This document shows, piece by piece, positions 1 through 8,258 of a stretch of 64,000 bases of DNA. The notes under the pieces are model-generated. The model was given only the letters and a program-made list of their open reading frames with translations, was not told the DNA's origin and ran no database searches. The stretch lies in contig NZ_CP012808.1 of NCBI RefSeq assembly GCF_001307195.1, positions 2,294,001 to 2,358,000 on the forward strand, read 5' to 3'. The stretch comes from Acinetobacter equi. GTDB lineage: Bacteria > Pseudomonadota > Gammaproteobacteria > Pseudomonadales > Moraxellaceae. Position numbers and translations under genes: made by a program. Position 1 is the stretch's first letter, and the number at the start of each line of letters is the position of its first letter.

Positions 1-573
1 GCCGAGAGCTAAACTTGCGAAGTGAATATAGCTAAAATATTGAATAAAGCTTTCAAGGAACTCAATAGCATTATTAGATTGAAGGGGAATATTAAAAATA
101 AATTTTAGTTGCCCGAGTGCAATAAGTAATGCGGAGGCGATGATAAAGCTTTTGATGACAGGATGACTGATGAGCTGAATGAGAAAGCCAAAACGAAATA
201 ACCCTAAAAGTAATGAAATAATTCCAACCATCAAAGCAAGTAAACAAGCCGCTTGTATATAAACAGGCGAGCCTAGTTCAAATAAAGGACTAAGTGTTGC
301 AAAAGTCATCATAGAAATAATGGCAACAGGTCCTATAGATAAAGTTGGGCTTCCGCCAAAAATGGCGTAAAGAATCATGGGAATGACGCTAGCATATAGC
401 CCCATAACTGGAGGTAATCCAGCCAACATTGCATATGCCATTGCTTGGGGTACAAGCATGGCAATAACAATCAAAGAGGAGAGTAAATCTGCTTTAAATA
501 TATGTTGATTATAATTTTTAAGCCAAATTAAAGCAGGAAACACCTGTTCAGCACGAGATAAGCGTTCTGACAT
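1..573 (-). CDS. SulP-family anion (sulfate-type) permease, N-terminal part
   Basis: The gene starts at the ATG at 573 and runs off the left edge, leaving 191 residues. Seen: a short cytoplasmic leader, then repeated hydrophobic segments with the SulP-like stretch VIAMLVPQAMAYAMLAGLPP near residues 37-56, followed by GLYASVIPMILYAIFGGSP and the conserved-looking LSIGPVAIISMM. Known: SulP proteins are inner-membrane transporters of sulfate, bicarbonate or related anions and usually carry a C-terminal STAS domain, which would lie outside the window. It is 128 bases downstream of an ArsR repressor with a persulfide-sensor cysteine pair, on the same strand. I infer co-regulation and a link to sulfide or sulfite handling. 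The substrate cannot be told from sequence. Confidence 0.88.
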   Translation of the reverse strand, partial: MSERLSRAEQVFPALIWLKNYNQHIFKADLLSSLIVIAMLVPQAMAYAMLAGLPPVMGLYASVIPMILYAIFGGSPTLSIGPVAIISMMTFATLSPLFELGSPVYIQAACLLALMVGIISLLLGLFRFGFLIQLISHPVIKSFIIASALLIALGQLKFIFNIPLQSNNAIEFLESFIQYFSYIHFASLALG

Positions 574-700
574 ATACTATTCTAAATCATAAATTCTTAT
601 ATATTATGCATAAAAAAAGCTAAGAAATCTTCTCTATTTCTTAACCTTTTATTTTTAATTAAATAAACTTTTGGTTTAGTTGCGATATTTAATAGTTTAT

Positions 701-1009
701 CTAGTTATTACAGTATAAATCATGCAATGTTTGCAGTATTTGAAGCACGCTTTTATCCTTAATACTGTAAAATATTTGTTTCCCATCACGACGAGTTGAA
801 ACAACATCACTTTTTCTTAACATCATTAATTGTTGCGATAAAGTTGGTTGATTTATTTTTGTAAGTTGTTCAATTTCAGCAACATTTAATTCTTGTTTTG
901 AAAGAAAACACAGAATGATCAGTCTGTCGGTATTAGCTAGGGACTTTAAAATTCCAACAACTTTTTCAGCTGAATTTTGTACAGATGAAATTTTAAAATC
1001 TTCATTCAT
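701..1009 (-). CDS. ArsR/SmtB-family repressor, BigR/SqrR-like persulfide sensor
   Basis: A 102-residue winged-helix protein. The recognition helix region is around residues 43-70 (VAEIEQL then NQPTLSQQLMMLRKSDVV) and the wing (RRDGKQIFYSI) around 73-83. There are only two cysteines, Cys34 in LIILCFL and Cys100 in LYCNN, 66 residues apart. That is the spacing of the reactive pair in SqrR (Cys41/Cys107) and BigR (Cys42/Cys108), which form polysulfide bridges and release DNA. Metal-site motifs of ArsR or SmtB such as ELCVCDL are absent. It precedes a SulP permease on the same strand, and A. baumannii is known to have a BigR persulfide sensor. The family call is firm; the persulfide role is inferred from cysteine placement. 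Confidence 0.85.
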   Translation of the reverse strand: MNEDFKISSVQNSAEKVVGILKSLANTDRLIILCFLSKQELNVAEIEQLTKINQPTLSQQLMMLRKSDVVSTRRDGKQIFYSIKDKSVLQILQTLHDLYCNN

Positions 1010-1070
1010 TTTTTTAACGCCTAGTAAAAAGTGTAAGTATTATAATAACCTATGCAAACTAGTAAAGGGA

Positions 1071-1098
1071 GAAAACCCATTAATTTTAATGGGTTTTC
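1071..1098 (-). terminator. Hairpin terminator after plsB
   Basis: GAAAACCCATTAA at 1071-1083 pairs with TTAATGGGTTTTC at 1086-1098. It sits between the plsB stop and the arsR start. On the minus strand the U-tract after the stem is short and interrupted, so efficiency is uncertain. Confidence 0.6.
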
Positions 1099-1151
1099 TT
1101 GAAAACAAATATTAGTAAAACTTATGTATTTTTATATATTTATATGATTTA

Positions 1152-3644
1152 TTAGATTTTTTTATTTTCAGTGTGCTTTAATTGCAGTAATTCTCGATCA
1201 GTGAAGAAAGTAGAATTATCAATCAAGTTTTGAATTATTGTGTTGTACCAGTTGAAGGAGACATTGAAAATTTGATTAAAATTATTTGATTTAGTGATGA
1301 TATTTTGTGTGATTTTTATCATACCAATAGCTTGGAGTGTTGTTGTGCAGCTTTTAATGGTTGCACTGTCAAAATAATAACCTGTATTTAGTGCTTGATG
1401 ACCTGCTAGGCGCTTTAGTGTTGCTTTAGACATTTTTTCTAATGTTTTTGTATCAAGTTCAATTTTTTCAGAATAGAGATCTATGAGTTTTTGAATAAGA
1501 ATAAAATTGTTCATACTTAAGGACGATAGAGATGCTAAAAGCTCGAATGTTACCTGATTTTGATTTGATTTAATTTGAATATCATCCATAGAAATCCAAG
1601 ATTTAGACTTAAATTCATTTAGGATGAGATCTAGCTGTTCTGTTAATTCATGATCATGCCATTTCAGGAAAAACTCTTCTTTAATGAATGGATAAACTTT
1701 TTCAATAATATGAAGCAGATTTTGCTTAGAAATTTGTTGTACAGATTGAATGATTGATGCAATTGTTGATGCTAAGATAAAGCAATGTAAAATATTATTA
1801 CTAAAATAGCTTAATAAGATTTTTTGACTTTCTGAGACACGAATATAATGGATAGAATTTTCTGTAATATTTTCTACTTGTTTTAATTTTTGAGCATATT
1901 CAATAATTTCAAGACTAGATAATGGTGAAATGATCATTCGCTCATCATATTTCAAATCGATAAGTAGTGCTCTAAAGGCATCAATTTGAGTAATTAAATC
2001 AGTTTGCTCAAGTTTAAAATCAGAAGAGTTAAGTAGAATTAACGAAATTAGTGAAATTGGATTAATCACCACTGCTTTATTAATATTTTTAAGAATGTCG
2101 TGTGCAATGGTATTAACTGAACTTAAAACGGCTTCCGGTAATGCTTGGTTTTGAGTGGTTGTAATGTTTTGAGCTTTATATTGATCAAGAACATCATCTA
2201 AAAATATAGGATCTCCAAAATTAACATGGACTTGACCGAAAACTTTTTCAATTTTACGGACTGAGTTTAGAACTCCCCATAAAGATTCCGCCTCTTTAGG
2301 TTTTCCATTAAGTTCGTTTAGATATGATGTACCCTCCATGAGCTTTTCATAACCAAAATAAGTTGGAATAAAAGCAATGGGCTTATTATTGGCTTGCAAA
2401 TGACTTTCAATAGTCATTGCCAACATACCTTTTTTAGGTGGTAATAAGAGTCCTGTGCGAGAACGACCGCCTTCAATAAAATATTCTAAAGGTGTATTTC
2501 GTTGAATGAGACTATTTAAATATGATTTAAATACAGATGTATAAAGTTCATTACCATTAAAGCTTCGACGAATAAAATATGCACCACCACCACGCAGAAT
2601 TTGACCAACAACAGGTAAATTGAGGTTAATTCCAGCTGCAATGTGTGGAACCATTAATCCACGATTAAAAATGACATAAGATAATAATAAATAATCGATA
2701 TGACTGCGGTGACAAGGGGTATATACAATCTGATAATCTTTGGCTAATTCACGTACAGTATCAAAATTATGCACTTCAATACCATCGTAAAGTTGTGTCC
2801 AGAGTTTTGCTAGCGCAAGTTCTGCAAATCGAAGAGTAGAATAAGAAAAATCAGAAACAATTTCTAAAAAATAGTTTTTTGCACGTGATTCAGCTTCAAA
2901 CATGCTAATTTTTTGGTCAATACTTTCCTTGCGAATTGCATTTTGTACAACTTCAGTTTTCATGAGCTGATTGATTAAATTTCTACGATCGGATAAGTCA
3001 GGTCCGAGAACAGCCTCTTTATAATTGTGAAAGTTTTGATCGAGCTTTTGTACAACAAAATGGGCAGGGGAAAAATTTGGATATTCGACTTTGGCTTGAT
3101 TAAAAAGTTCTCTTAGTGACAGAGGCTTATGAAACTCAATATAGTTTTCACGACCGTATAAAGAAATATTTAAAGTCTGTTTAATTTTATTCGGTTTTGA
3201 CCATGCGTCAGCGAAAAGTGCTTTTACCCATGAGTTTTCATATTGAGGAGAACGTCCCCAAAGTACGGTAACAGGTACAAGTTGAATATCATATTGTGGA
3301 TTTTTTTCTAAAGTTTCAATGAGTCGAAGTAATTTTGCAGAATAATGATAGTCTTCTTGAGATGCATTATTTTCATTCAAAACTAACATACTGTCATCTT
3401 CATGAAGTGAATCAAATTCAATTTTTGAAAAAACAGAAGGAAGCCCACGTTGAATTGCTTCTTTGTCAATTAATACCGTATTACTTAAGGAAGCATCTTC
3501 AAGTACGTAACATACTTTAGTGTTTTTTTCATGCGAAATATTTTGCTCTAATTCAGCTGTATTTCCCAAAACTTGAGGCGAAACAATTTTATCTAAGATT
3601 GTTTTTGTGAGATTTCTATAAATTTTGCTATAACTCTTAGACAT
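1152..3644 (-). CDS. plsB: Glycerol-3-phosphate 1-O-acyltransferase PlsB
   Basis: PlsB transfers an acyl group to position 1 of sn-glycerol 3-phosphate, the first step of phospholipid synthesis, at the inner membrane. The acyltransferase blocks are clear: motif I CHRSHIDYLLLSYV (HX4D), then PHIAAGINLN, a GGGAYFIRRSF block, EGGRSRTG, and a later IAFIPTYFGYEKL block. From the preferred start the protein is 830 residues, the usual size for the E. coli-type enzyme. I chose the ATG at 3644 because AGGT lies about 7 bases upstream. An in-frame ATG at 3671 would add nine residues but has no visible ribosome-binding site. The gene is transcribed away from cysK. Confidence 0.95.
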   Translation of the reverse strand: MSKSYSKIYRNLTKTILDKIVSPQVLGNTAELEQNISHEKNTKVCYVLEDASLSNTVLIDKEAIQRGLPSVFSKIEFDSLHEDDSMLVLNENNASQEDYHYSAKLLRLIETLEKNPQYDIQLVPVTVLWGRSPQYENSWVKALFADAWSKPNKIKQTLNISLYGRENYIEFHKPLSLRELFNQAKVEYPNFSPAHFVVQKLDQNFHNYKEAVLGPDLSDRRNLINQLMKTEVVQNAIRKESIDQKISMFEAESRAKNYFLEIVSDFSYSTLRFAELALAKLWTQLYDGIEVHNFDTVRELAKDYQIVYTPCHRSHIDYLLLSYVIFNRGLMVPHIAAGINLNLPVVGQILRGGGAYFIRRSFNGNELYTSVFKSYLNSLIQRNTPLEYFIEGGRSRTGLLLPPKKGMLAMTIESHLQANNKPIAFIPTYFGYEKLMEGTSYLNELNGKPKEAESLWGVLNSVRKIEKVFGQVHVNFGDPIFLDDVLDQYKAQNITTTQNQALPEAVLSSVNTIAHDILKNINKAVVINPISLISLILLNSSDFKLEQTDLITQIDAFRALLIDLKYDERMIISPLSSLEIIEYAQKLKQVENITENSIHYIRVSESQKILLSYFSNNILHCFILASTIASIIQSVQQISKQNLLHIIEKVYPFIKEEFFLKWHDHELTEQLDLILNEFKSKSWISMDDIQIKSNQNQVTFELLASLSSLSMNNFILIQKLIDLYSEKIELDTKTLEKMSKATLKRLAGHQALNTGYYFDSATIKSCTTTLQAIGMIKITQNIITKSNNFNQIFNVSFNWYNTIIQNLIDNSTFFTDRELLQLKHTENKKI

Positions 3645-3938
3645 GTGTTTACCTAGATGTACCATTTGCATAAATTTTCAGTATTCGTCTGAAATTTTAC
3701 AATATTCTTCAGATGGATAAAGTGATGATTAATCGTTAAAATATGAGAATGATTAACCATTTATAGAATAACTTTAATCTATTTTATCATGCTATTGAAT
3801 AAATACTCTAAAGCTATATCGCATTTTGTTGATAGTTAATCATATTTTATTCGATGTAATTTGATGGGAAGTGAATTCTATTTTTTTCATAAGGTAGTAT
3901 GATAAATGCAATATTATTCATAAGATCATTAGGAACAG

Positions 3939-4940
3939 ATGATGACTACAGATACTGCCTTTGAAACACCAGAAAATTTGGGAATAGCCGTTTATAGTAA
4001 TAATGCTGATGCGATTGGTAATACACCTCTAATTCGTGTGAATCGTTTAATTCAATCTGCTGCAACTGTTCTTGCTAAAATTGAGAGTCGTAATCCTGCA
4101 TTTTCAGTAAAAGATCGTGTTGGTGCTGCACTAATTGCTGATGCAGAAAAACGAGGCGTACTTAAGCCTGGAATGCATATTGTTGAACCTACTAGTGGTA
4201 ATACAGGAATTGCATTAGCGTATGTTGCTGCTGCTAAAGGTTATGAAATTACTTTAACAATGCCAGCAAGTATGAGTATTGAACGTCGTAAAGTATTAAA
4301 AGCACTTGGTGCTCATCTTGTCCTTACAGAGCCAGCTAAGGGAATGAAAGGAGCTGTTGAAGAGGCGATTCGTTTAGCAACAGAACAGCCTGAACTTTAT
4401 TTTTTGCCACAGCAATTTGAAAATCCTGCCAATCCTGCCATTCATGAAGCAACAACAGGTCCAGAGATTTGGGCAGCTACTCAAGGAAAAGTTGATATTT
4501 TAGTGGCTGGTGTAGGCACTGGTGGAACGATTACGGGGATTTCTCGTTATTTTGAGAAAGTTAAAAATCAATCAATTTATTCAGTTGCAGTTGAACCTGC
4601 TGATTCTCCAATTATTGGTCAGGCAAAACGTGGTGAAGATTTAACACCAGGCCCACATAAAATCCAAGGAATTGGTGCAAATTTTATTCCAAAAAATTTA
4701 GATTTAGATTTAGTGGATGAAGTGATTGCAATTGAAAATCAAGAAGCAATTGAATGGGCACGAAATTCAGCAACGAAAGAAGGTATTTTTGTTGGTATTT
4801 CAAGTGGTGCAGCATTAGCAGCAGCTGCTAAAATTGCAACACGTCCTGAAAATATAGGTAAAAATATCGTTGTCATTTTACCTGATGCAGGTGAGCGTTA
4901 TTTATCTTCTGTTTTATTTGAAGATATTAGTACTGATTGA
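3939..4940 (+). CDS. cysK: Cysteine synthase (O-acetylserine sulfhydrylase)
   Basis: Makes L-cysteine from O-acetylserine and sulfide with pyridoxal phosphate (PLP). The 333-residue protein shows the PLP lysine in SVKDRVG (about residue 58), the substrate loop [13 protein letters not shown], the PLP phosphate loop [15 protein letters not shown] and the C-terminal GISSGAAL block. Two ATGs lie in tandem at 3939 and 3942. AGGAA at 3931-3935 is only 3 bases from the first and 6 from the second, so initiation at 3942 is quite possible. It is monocistronic, with a strong hairpin after it. CysK versus CysM cannot be separated with certainty, but the loop sequences favour CysK. Confidence 0.93.
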   Translation: MMTTDTAFETPENLGIAVYSNNADAIGNTPLIRVNRLIQSAATVLAKIESRNPAFSVKDRVGAALIADAEKRGVLKPGMHIVEPTSGNTGIALAYVAAAKGYEITLTMPASMSIERRKVLKALGAHLVLTEPAKGMKGAVEEAIRLATEQPELYFLPQQFENPANPAIHEATTGPEIWAATQGKVDILVAGVGTGGTITGISRYFEKVKNQSIYSVAVEPADSPIIGQAKRGEDLTPGPHKIQGIGANFIPKNLDLDLVDEVIAIENQEAIEWARNSATKEGIFVGISSGAALAAAAKIATRPENIGKNIVVILPDAGERYLSSVLFEDISTD

Positions 4941-4953
4941 AATATTGAATATA

Positions 4954-4979
4954 AAAAACCACCTATTTAGGTGGTTTTT
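4954..4979. terminator. Bidirectional intrinsic terminator, cysK / lipase
   Basis: AAAAACCACCT (4954-4964) pairs perfectly with AGGTGGTTTTT (4969-4979) around a 4-base loop. A/T tracts on both sides let it serve cysK on the plus strand and the convergent lipase gene on the minus strand. Confidence 0.9.
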
Positions 4980-4995
4980 CACTTAAAGATAAACT

Positions 4996-6306
4996 TTATT
5001 GCGCAGGCATTTTACTTTGAATAAATGTAAGTAGATCATTATTTTTGTCTACAATCGCTTGAGTATGAATTGCACCTTCAGCAGGCACAAATGTTACATC
5101 AACACCCATAGATCTATATTTTTGCTGTAATGCATCTGTTACTGCAAAAGGCACTTCAATATCTTCCGTACCTTGAATAATCATAATTGGAGTATTCATG
5201 GCAATATCACCAATTTTACTATTACGGATAGATTGAGCAACAACTTCGCTAGCCATAAAACGATCCATATTTAAGCTATTATAATCATTAATCGATTTAT
5301 CTGGATTTTCAGTTAAATAGCTAGATATATCTCGTTTAAAACGGTTACGTAATCCATTTTCTGGGTTAAAACTATTTTCTAAACATAAGCCTTCTTCACC
5401 CGTTGCTCCTTCGGCTAAGGCAACCATATTTTTAAGACGATCACTTTCATACAAGCTTAATTGATCAAAACGAGGATCAATTGCTTTGAGACTTGTTGTA
5501 AAAAATGCACCATATGTCATTAATGTTGCTAAAGCATGAATACTGCCATTTTCACGTTCAGCAATACTTAAACCTGCTGCCTTTTCTTGAGCTTCAATTG
5601 CTGCAAGTGTCGCACCAATATTTTGAGCAATATTTTCTAAACCAGATGCAGGTGCCCCAGCTACTGCACCTTTATAACCAGCATCGGGATATTGTGTAAT
5701 ATATTCAGCTGTCCCTAATGATGCTTGTCCACCTTGAGATTGTCCAACAGTCATCCATTCTTTACTTAGAAGATGAGCATAATAAACTTGAGCTGCTTGA
5801 ACTGCTGCAATAGATGATTTCGCTTGACTTTCTACATTTAAATAAGGGTGTATACCAACAGAACCTAACCCTTCATAATCGGGTGCAATGACTACATAAC
5901 CAGCATCCAATAAGCTTTTTGCCAATGGGTTTTTAAAGCGAACATTCATTGGGTTTGCAGTTGGGGCACAATCATTTCCAACGCCTAGCGTACCATGTTG
6001 CCATACCACAACTTTATAACCACCTGTAGGCTTAGGTGTTTTTGGAAAAAATACAAATGCTGATGTTGTTATGGTATCACCATTGATATTTGGCATTGTA
6101 TAGTCCATTACCTTCATAGATTGAGCGTTATCTAACGAATCTAGAGTGTATGGGCGTTCCGATACAAAAGTACCAATATAGTGATTTGTTTCCTCTGTAA
6201 TTGGTGGATTTATATTTGTATTTTCATCATTAATTTCACACCCACTTAGAGCAATGATTGAGCTTAGACAGAGAATAAGAATTTTTTGTTTATACATTAA
6301 TTTCAT
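4996..6306 (-). CDS. Secreted lipoprotein lipase/esterase (alpha/beta hydrolase)
   Basis: A 436-residue alpha/beta hydrolase with a lipoprotein signal: hydrophobic ILILCLSSIIALSGC with lipobox LSGC, so it should be lipid-anchored. The nucleophile elbow is VGQSQGGQ. IQGTEDIEVPF probably supplies the acid and EGAIHTQA the histidine. VWQHGTLG near the front fits the oxyanion-hole strand of secretory lipases. I chose the ATG at 6306 because it gives a compact signal peptide and has GGAAA upstream. An in-frame ATG at 6342 adds 12 polar residues before the signal and lacks a ribosome-binding site. It converges on cysK and shares its terminator. The natural ester substrate is unknown. Confidence 0.82.
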   Translation of the reverse strand: MKLMYKQKILILCLSSIIALSGCEINDENTNINPPITEETNHYIGTFVSERPYTLDSLDNAQSMKVMDYTMPNINGDTITTSAFVFFPKTPKPTGGYKVVVWQHGTLGVGNDCAPTANPMNVRFKNPLAKSLLDAGYVVIAPDYEGLGSVGIHPYLNVESQAKSSIAAVQAAQVYYAHLLSKEWMTVGQSQGGQASLGTAEYITQYPDAGYKGAVAGAPASGLENIAQNIGATLAAIEAQEKAAGLSIAERENGSIHALATLMTYGAFFTTSLKAIDPRFDQLSLYESDRLKNMVALAEGATGEEGLCLENSFNPENGLRNRFKRDISSYLTENPDKSINDYNSLNMDRFMASEVVAQSIRNSKIGDIAMNTPIMIIQGTEDIEVPFAVTDALQQKYRSMGVDVTFVPAEGAIHTQAIVDKNNDLLTFIQSKMPAQ

Positions 6307-6864
6307 GTTGCGATATTTTCCATAATTGTTTATTAAAATCATGAGAATTTATATATAAATAGTTATAAATAAACATAATTTTAAGATAGATATCACATTA
6401 AATATAAAGTTGTTTGTTATTTATTAATGTTCTTTTTTTAATGCATTGTGAATATTTGAGAAACACATATTTAAAAATGTTAATGAGTTATCAAAGTGGA
6501 GGAGTTGTGTAAATAATTTAAAGGTATAAAAGTTGAAATAAATATATCTATTAATGCGAGGGAGTAAGTCTATTTTTCTTTATTAATATTAAATAACTAT
6601 TTGGTGATATATATTAAGTATATTTAATCAATATTTTGTTTATTTAAACTAAATTAATTAATTTTTAATTAAGTTAAAGTTAACTATAGGATATTTATAA
6701 TAAAAATGTGATTTTTATCACTAAAAATTCGTAAATAGTCAAAAAATCCATATAAATTGAAAACTATTATGCATTTTATTTAATTAATATGAACTTATTA
6801 GAGGGAAGGGTTAACATTATGTTTACTCTAGTTTTAATTAATAAATTTAATAGAGATTTATATT
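6307..6864. other. AT-rich intergenic region upstream of the pilus operon
   Basis: About 560 bases without a credible gene between the divergent lipase and pilin genes. It holds a CRP-like site at 6707-6722 and TATAAA- or TATTAT-like -10 candidates near 6751 and 6765. The untranslated leader of the pilin mRNA is probably roughly 90-100 bases long. No other structure was recognised. Confidence 0.6.
6707..6722. promoter_or_regulatory. CRP/Vfr-like binding site upstream of the pilin gene
   Basis: TGTGATTTTTATCACT matches TGTGA-N6-TCACA at nine of the ten half-site positions. Its centre (6714.5) lies about 62 bases before a start site placed just after TATTAT (6765-6770), which would be a class I activator spacing. 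The match is seen; cAMP-CRP control is inferred. Confidence 0.6.
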
Positions 6865-7401
6865 ATGAAATTTAAAGCATTAGTTTTAGCAGCATCATGT
6901 TCAGTTGCATTTTCTGCAGTTAGCGCTGCACCAGTAGTTGAATTTAAAGGTGAAGTAATTGATCAAACTTGTAAATCATCAATTAACAGCCAAACTGACT
7001 CAACTGTAATGCTTGCTGAAGTTTCTGCAAGTGCACTTCAAACTCCAGGAGCAACTTCAACAATTACTCCATTTACTGTAAAAGTTGAAGATTGTGCGGT
7101 TGATACAGCAGATTTAGAAATCGGTACAACTTTCTTAGGTTATAACGTGACTGAAAACGGTAATCTAGGCAACCAAGAAACTGGTGATAATGCTGCGACT
7201 GGTGTTTCTATTCAAATCACACAAAATTCTGATGGTACAAACCCTGTTACTTTAAATGGTCCAACGACTGTTTCAGGTCTAGTTTTACCAGCGGGTCAAA
7301 CTTCTGCTACTTATGAGTTTGGTGCTCAATACTATGCTGAAGCTCCTGCTACAGCAGGTACAGTAAAAGCTGTAGCTGAATACGCTTTGTCGTATAACTA
7401 A
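6865..7401 (+). CDS. Chaperone-usher pilus major subunit (FimA-type pilin)
   Basis: A 178-residue type 1-like pilin. It has a signal peptide (MKFKALVLAASCSVAFSAVS-A-A), a mature N-terminal donor strand beginning APVVEFKGEVID, a disulfide pair Cys36-Cys77 typical of FimA folds, and a C-terminus ending AEYALSYN with the penultimate tyrosine used for chaperone recognition. It is the first gene of the operon and is followed by a hairpin that may raise its transcript level over the downstream genes. The pilus type is not one I can name. It is not the Csu spore-coat-U type, because the usual CsuA/B features are missing. Confidence 0.9.
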   Translation: MKFKALVLAASCSVAFSAVSAAPVVEFKGEVIDQTCKSSINSQTDSTVMLAEVSASALQTPGATSTITPFTVKVEDCAVDTADLEIGTTFLGYNVTENGNLGNQETGDNAATGVSIQITQNSDGTNPVTLNGPTTVSGLVLPAGQTSATYEFGAQYYAEAPATAGTVKAVAEYALSYN

Positions 7402-7408
7402 TACAATT

Positions 7409-7438
7409 AGCCTGAATATTCAAAAGAGTATTCAGGCT
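7409..7438 (+). terminator. Attenuating hairpin between pilin and chaperone genes
   Basis: AGCCTGAATA (7409-7418) pairs with TATTCAGGCT (7429-7438) around a 10-base loop. Only a few Ts follow (TTTATAA), so it probably acts as a leaky terminator or mRNA stabiliser that gives excess major subunit over assembly proteins. Confidence 0.65.
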
Positions 7439-7501
7439 TTATAAATTGCAAGTTTAATTCTATTTAATTGTAGATATTTCAAAGTTTTTATGGGGTGTTT
7501 T

Positions 7502-8239
7502 ATGAAGTTATCTTTTAAACTGGGTTTAACAGCGATTAGTACGGCATTATTGTGTAATTCAATTTCTCATGCTGCAGTTGTAATGACTGGAACTAGAGTA
7601 ATTTTTCCTGCAAATCAAACTGAAAAAACGATTCAACTACAAAACAAAGATAATAATCCAAATATTGTTCAAGTTTGGGTAGATCGTGGAAATAAAGCAT
7701 CTACACCAGATACTGCCGATGGGCCATTTATTGCAAATCCGCAAATTTTTAAAATTTCTCCAAATGCAGGTCAAATGGTTCGCCTTACTTTTATTGGTGA
7801 TAAATCAGAGTTACCTACAGACCGTGAAAGCGTATTCTATTTGAATTTTTCAGAAATTCCAGGTGTAAAAGATACAGGTGATGCACCAAACCAATTAATG
7901 ATTGTCTTTAAAAATCGATTGAAGGTTTTTTATCGCCCAGATCGTCTTCCATATCCACCTGAAGAAATGTCAAAACATATTGTCTATAAATTTAGTGGCA
8001 CTTCTACTCAGCCAAAAGTTACTATTTCAAATAATAGTGCCTATTATGCAAATATTTCAGAAGCGTACGTTGTACAGCAAGATGATAAAACAAAAATTCA
8101 AAAAAATACCATGATTGCACCTAAAACATCTGTTGAATGGGATGTGCCATTAAAAGACTTTGATATGTCAAAAGCAAAAATTAGTTTGGGCTTAATCAAT
8201 GATTATGGGGTTACTGTAACCAAAGAATTGCACGAATAA
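7502..8239 (+). CDS. Periplasmic pilus chaperone (PapD-like), first copy
   Basis: Folds pilus subunits in the periplasm and caps them by donor-strand complementation. From the ATG at 7502 the protein is 245 residues: a signal peptide ending near SHAAVV, an immunoglobulin-like N-domain starting with TGTRVIF (the conserved Arg8-equivalent), the line DRESVFYLNFSEIPG, and FKNRLKVFYRP (the Lys112-equivalent) before the second domain. I prefer 7502 over the ATG at 7490 because GGGG at 7492-7495 is well spaced from it and the signal peptide then begins MKLSFK. It lies between the pilin and usher genes. Confidence 0.92.
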   Translation: MKLSFKLGLTAISTALLCNSISHAAVVMTGTRVIFPANQTEKTIQLQNKDNNPNIVQVWVDRGNKASTPDTADGPFIANPQIFKISPNAGQMVRLTFIGDKSELPTDRESVFYLNFSEIPGVKDTGDAPNQLMIVFKNRLKVFYRPDRLPYPPEEMSKHIVYKFSGTSTQPKVTISNNSAYYANISEAYVVQQDDKTKIQKNTMIAPKTSVEWDVPLKDFDMSKAKISLGLINDYGVTVTKELHE

Positions 8240-8258
8240 ACTCAGAGAAGAATATCAA

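Noticed and set aside
915..1115. Plus-strand frame of 66 codons over arsR
   Set aside because: Runs opposite to the well-supported ArsR gene; an antisense shadow.
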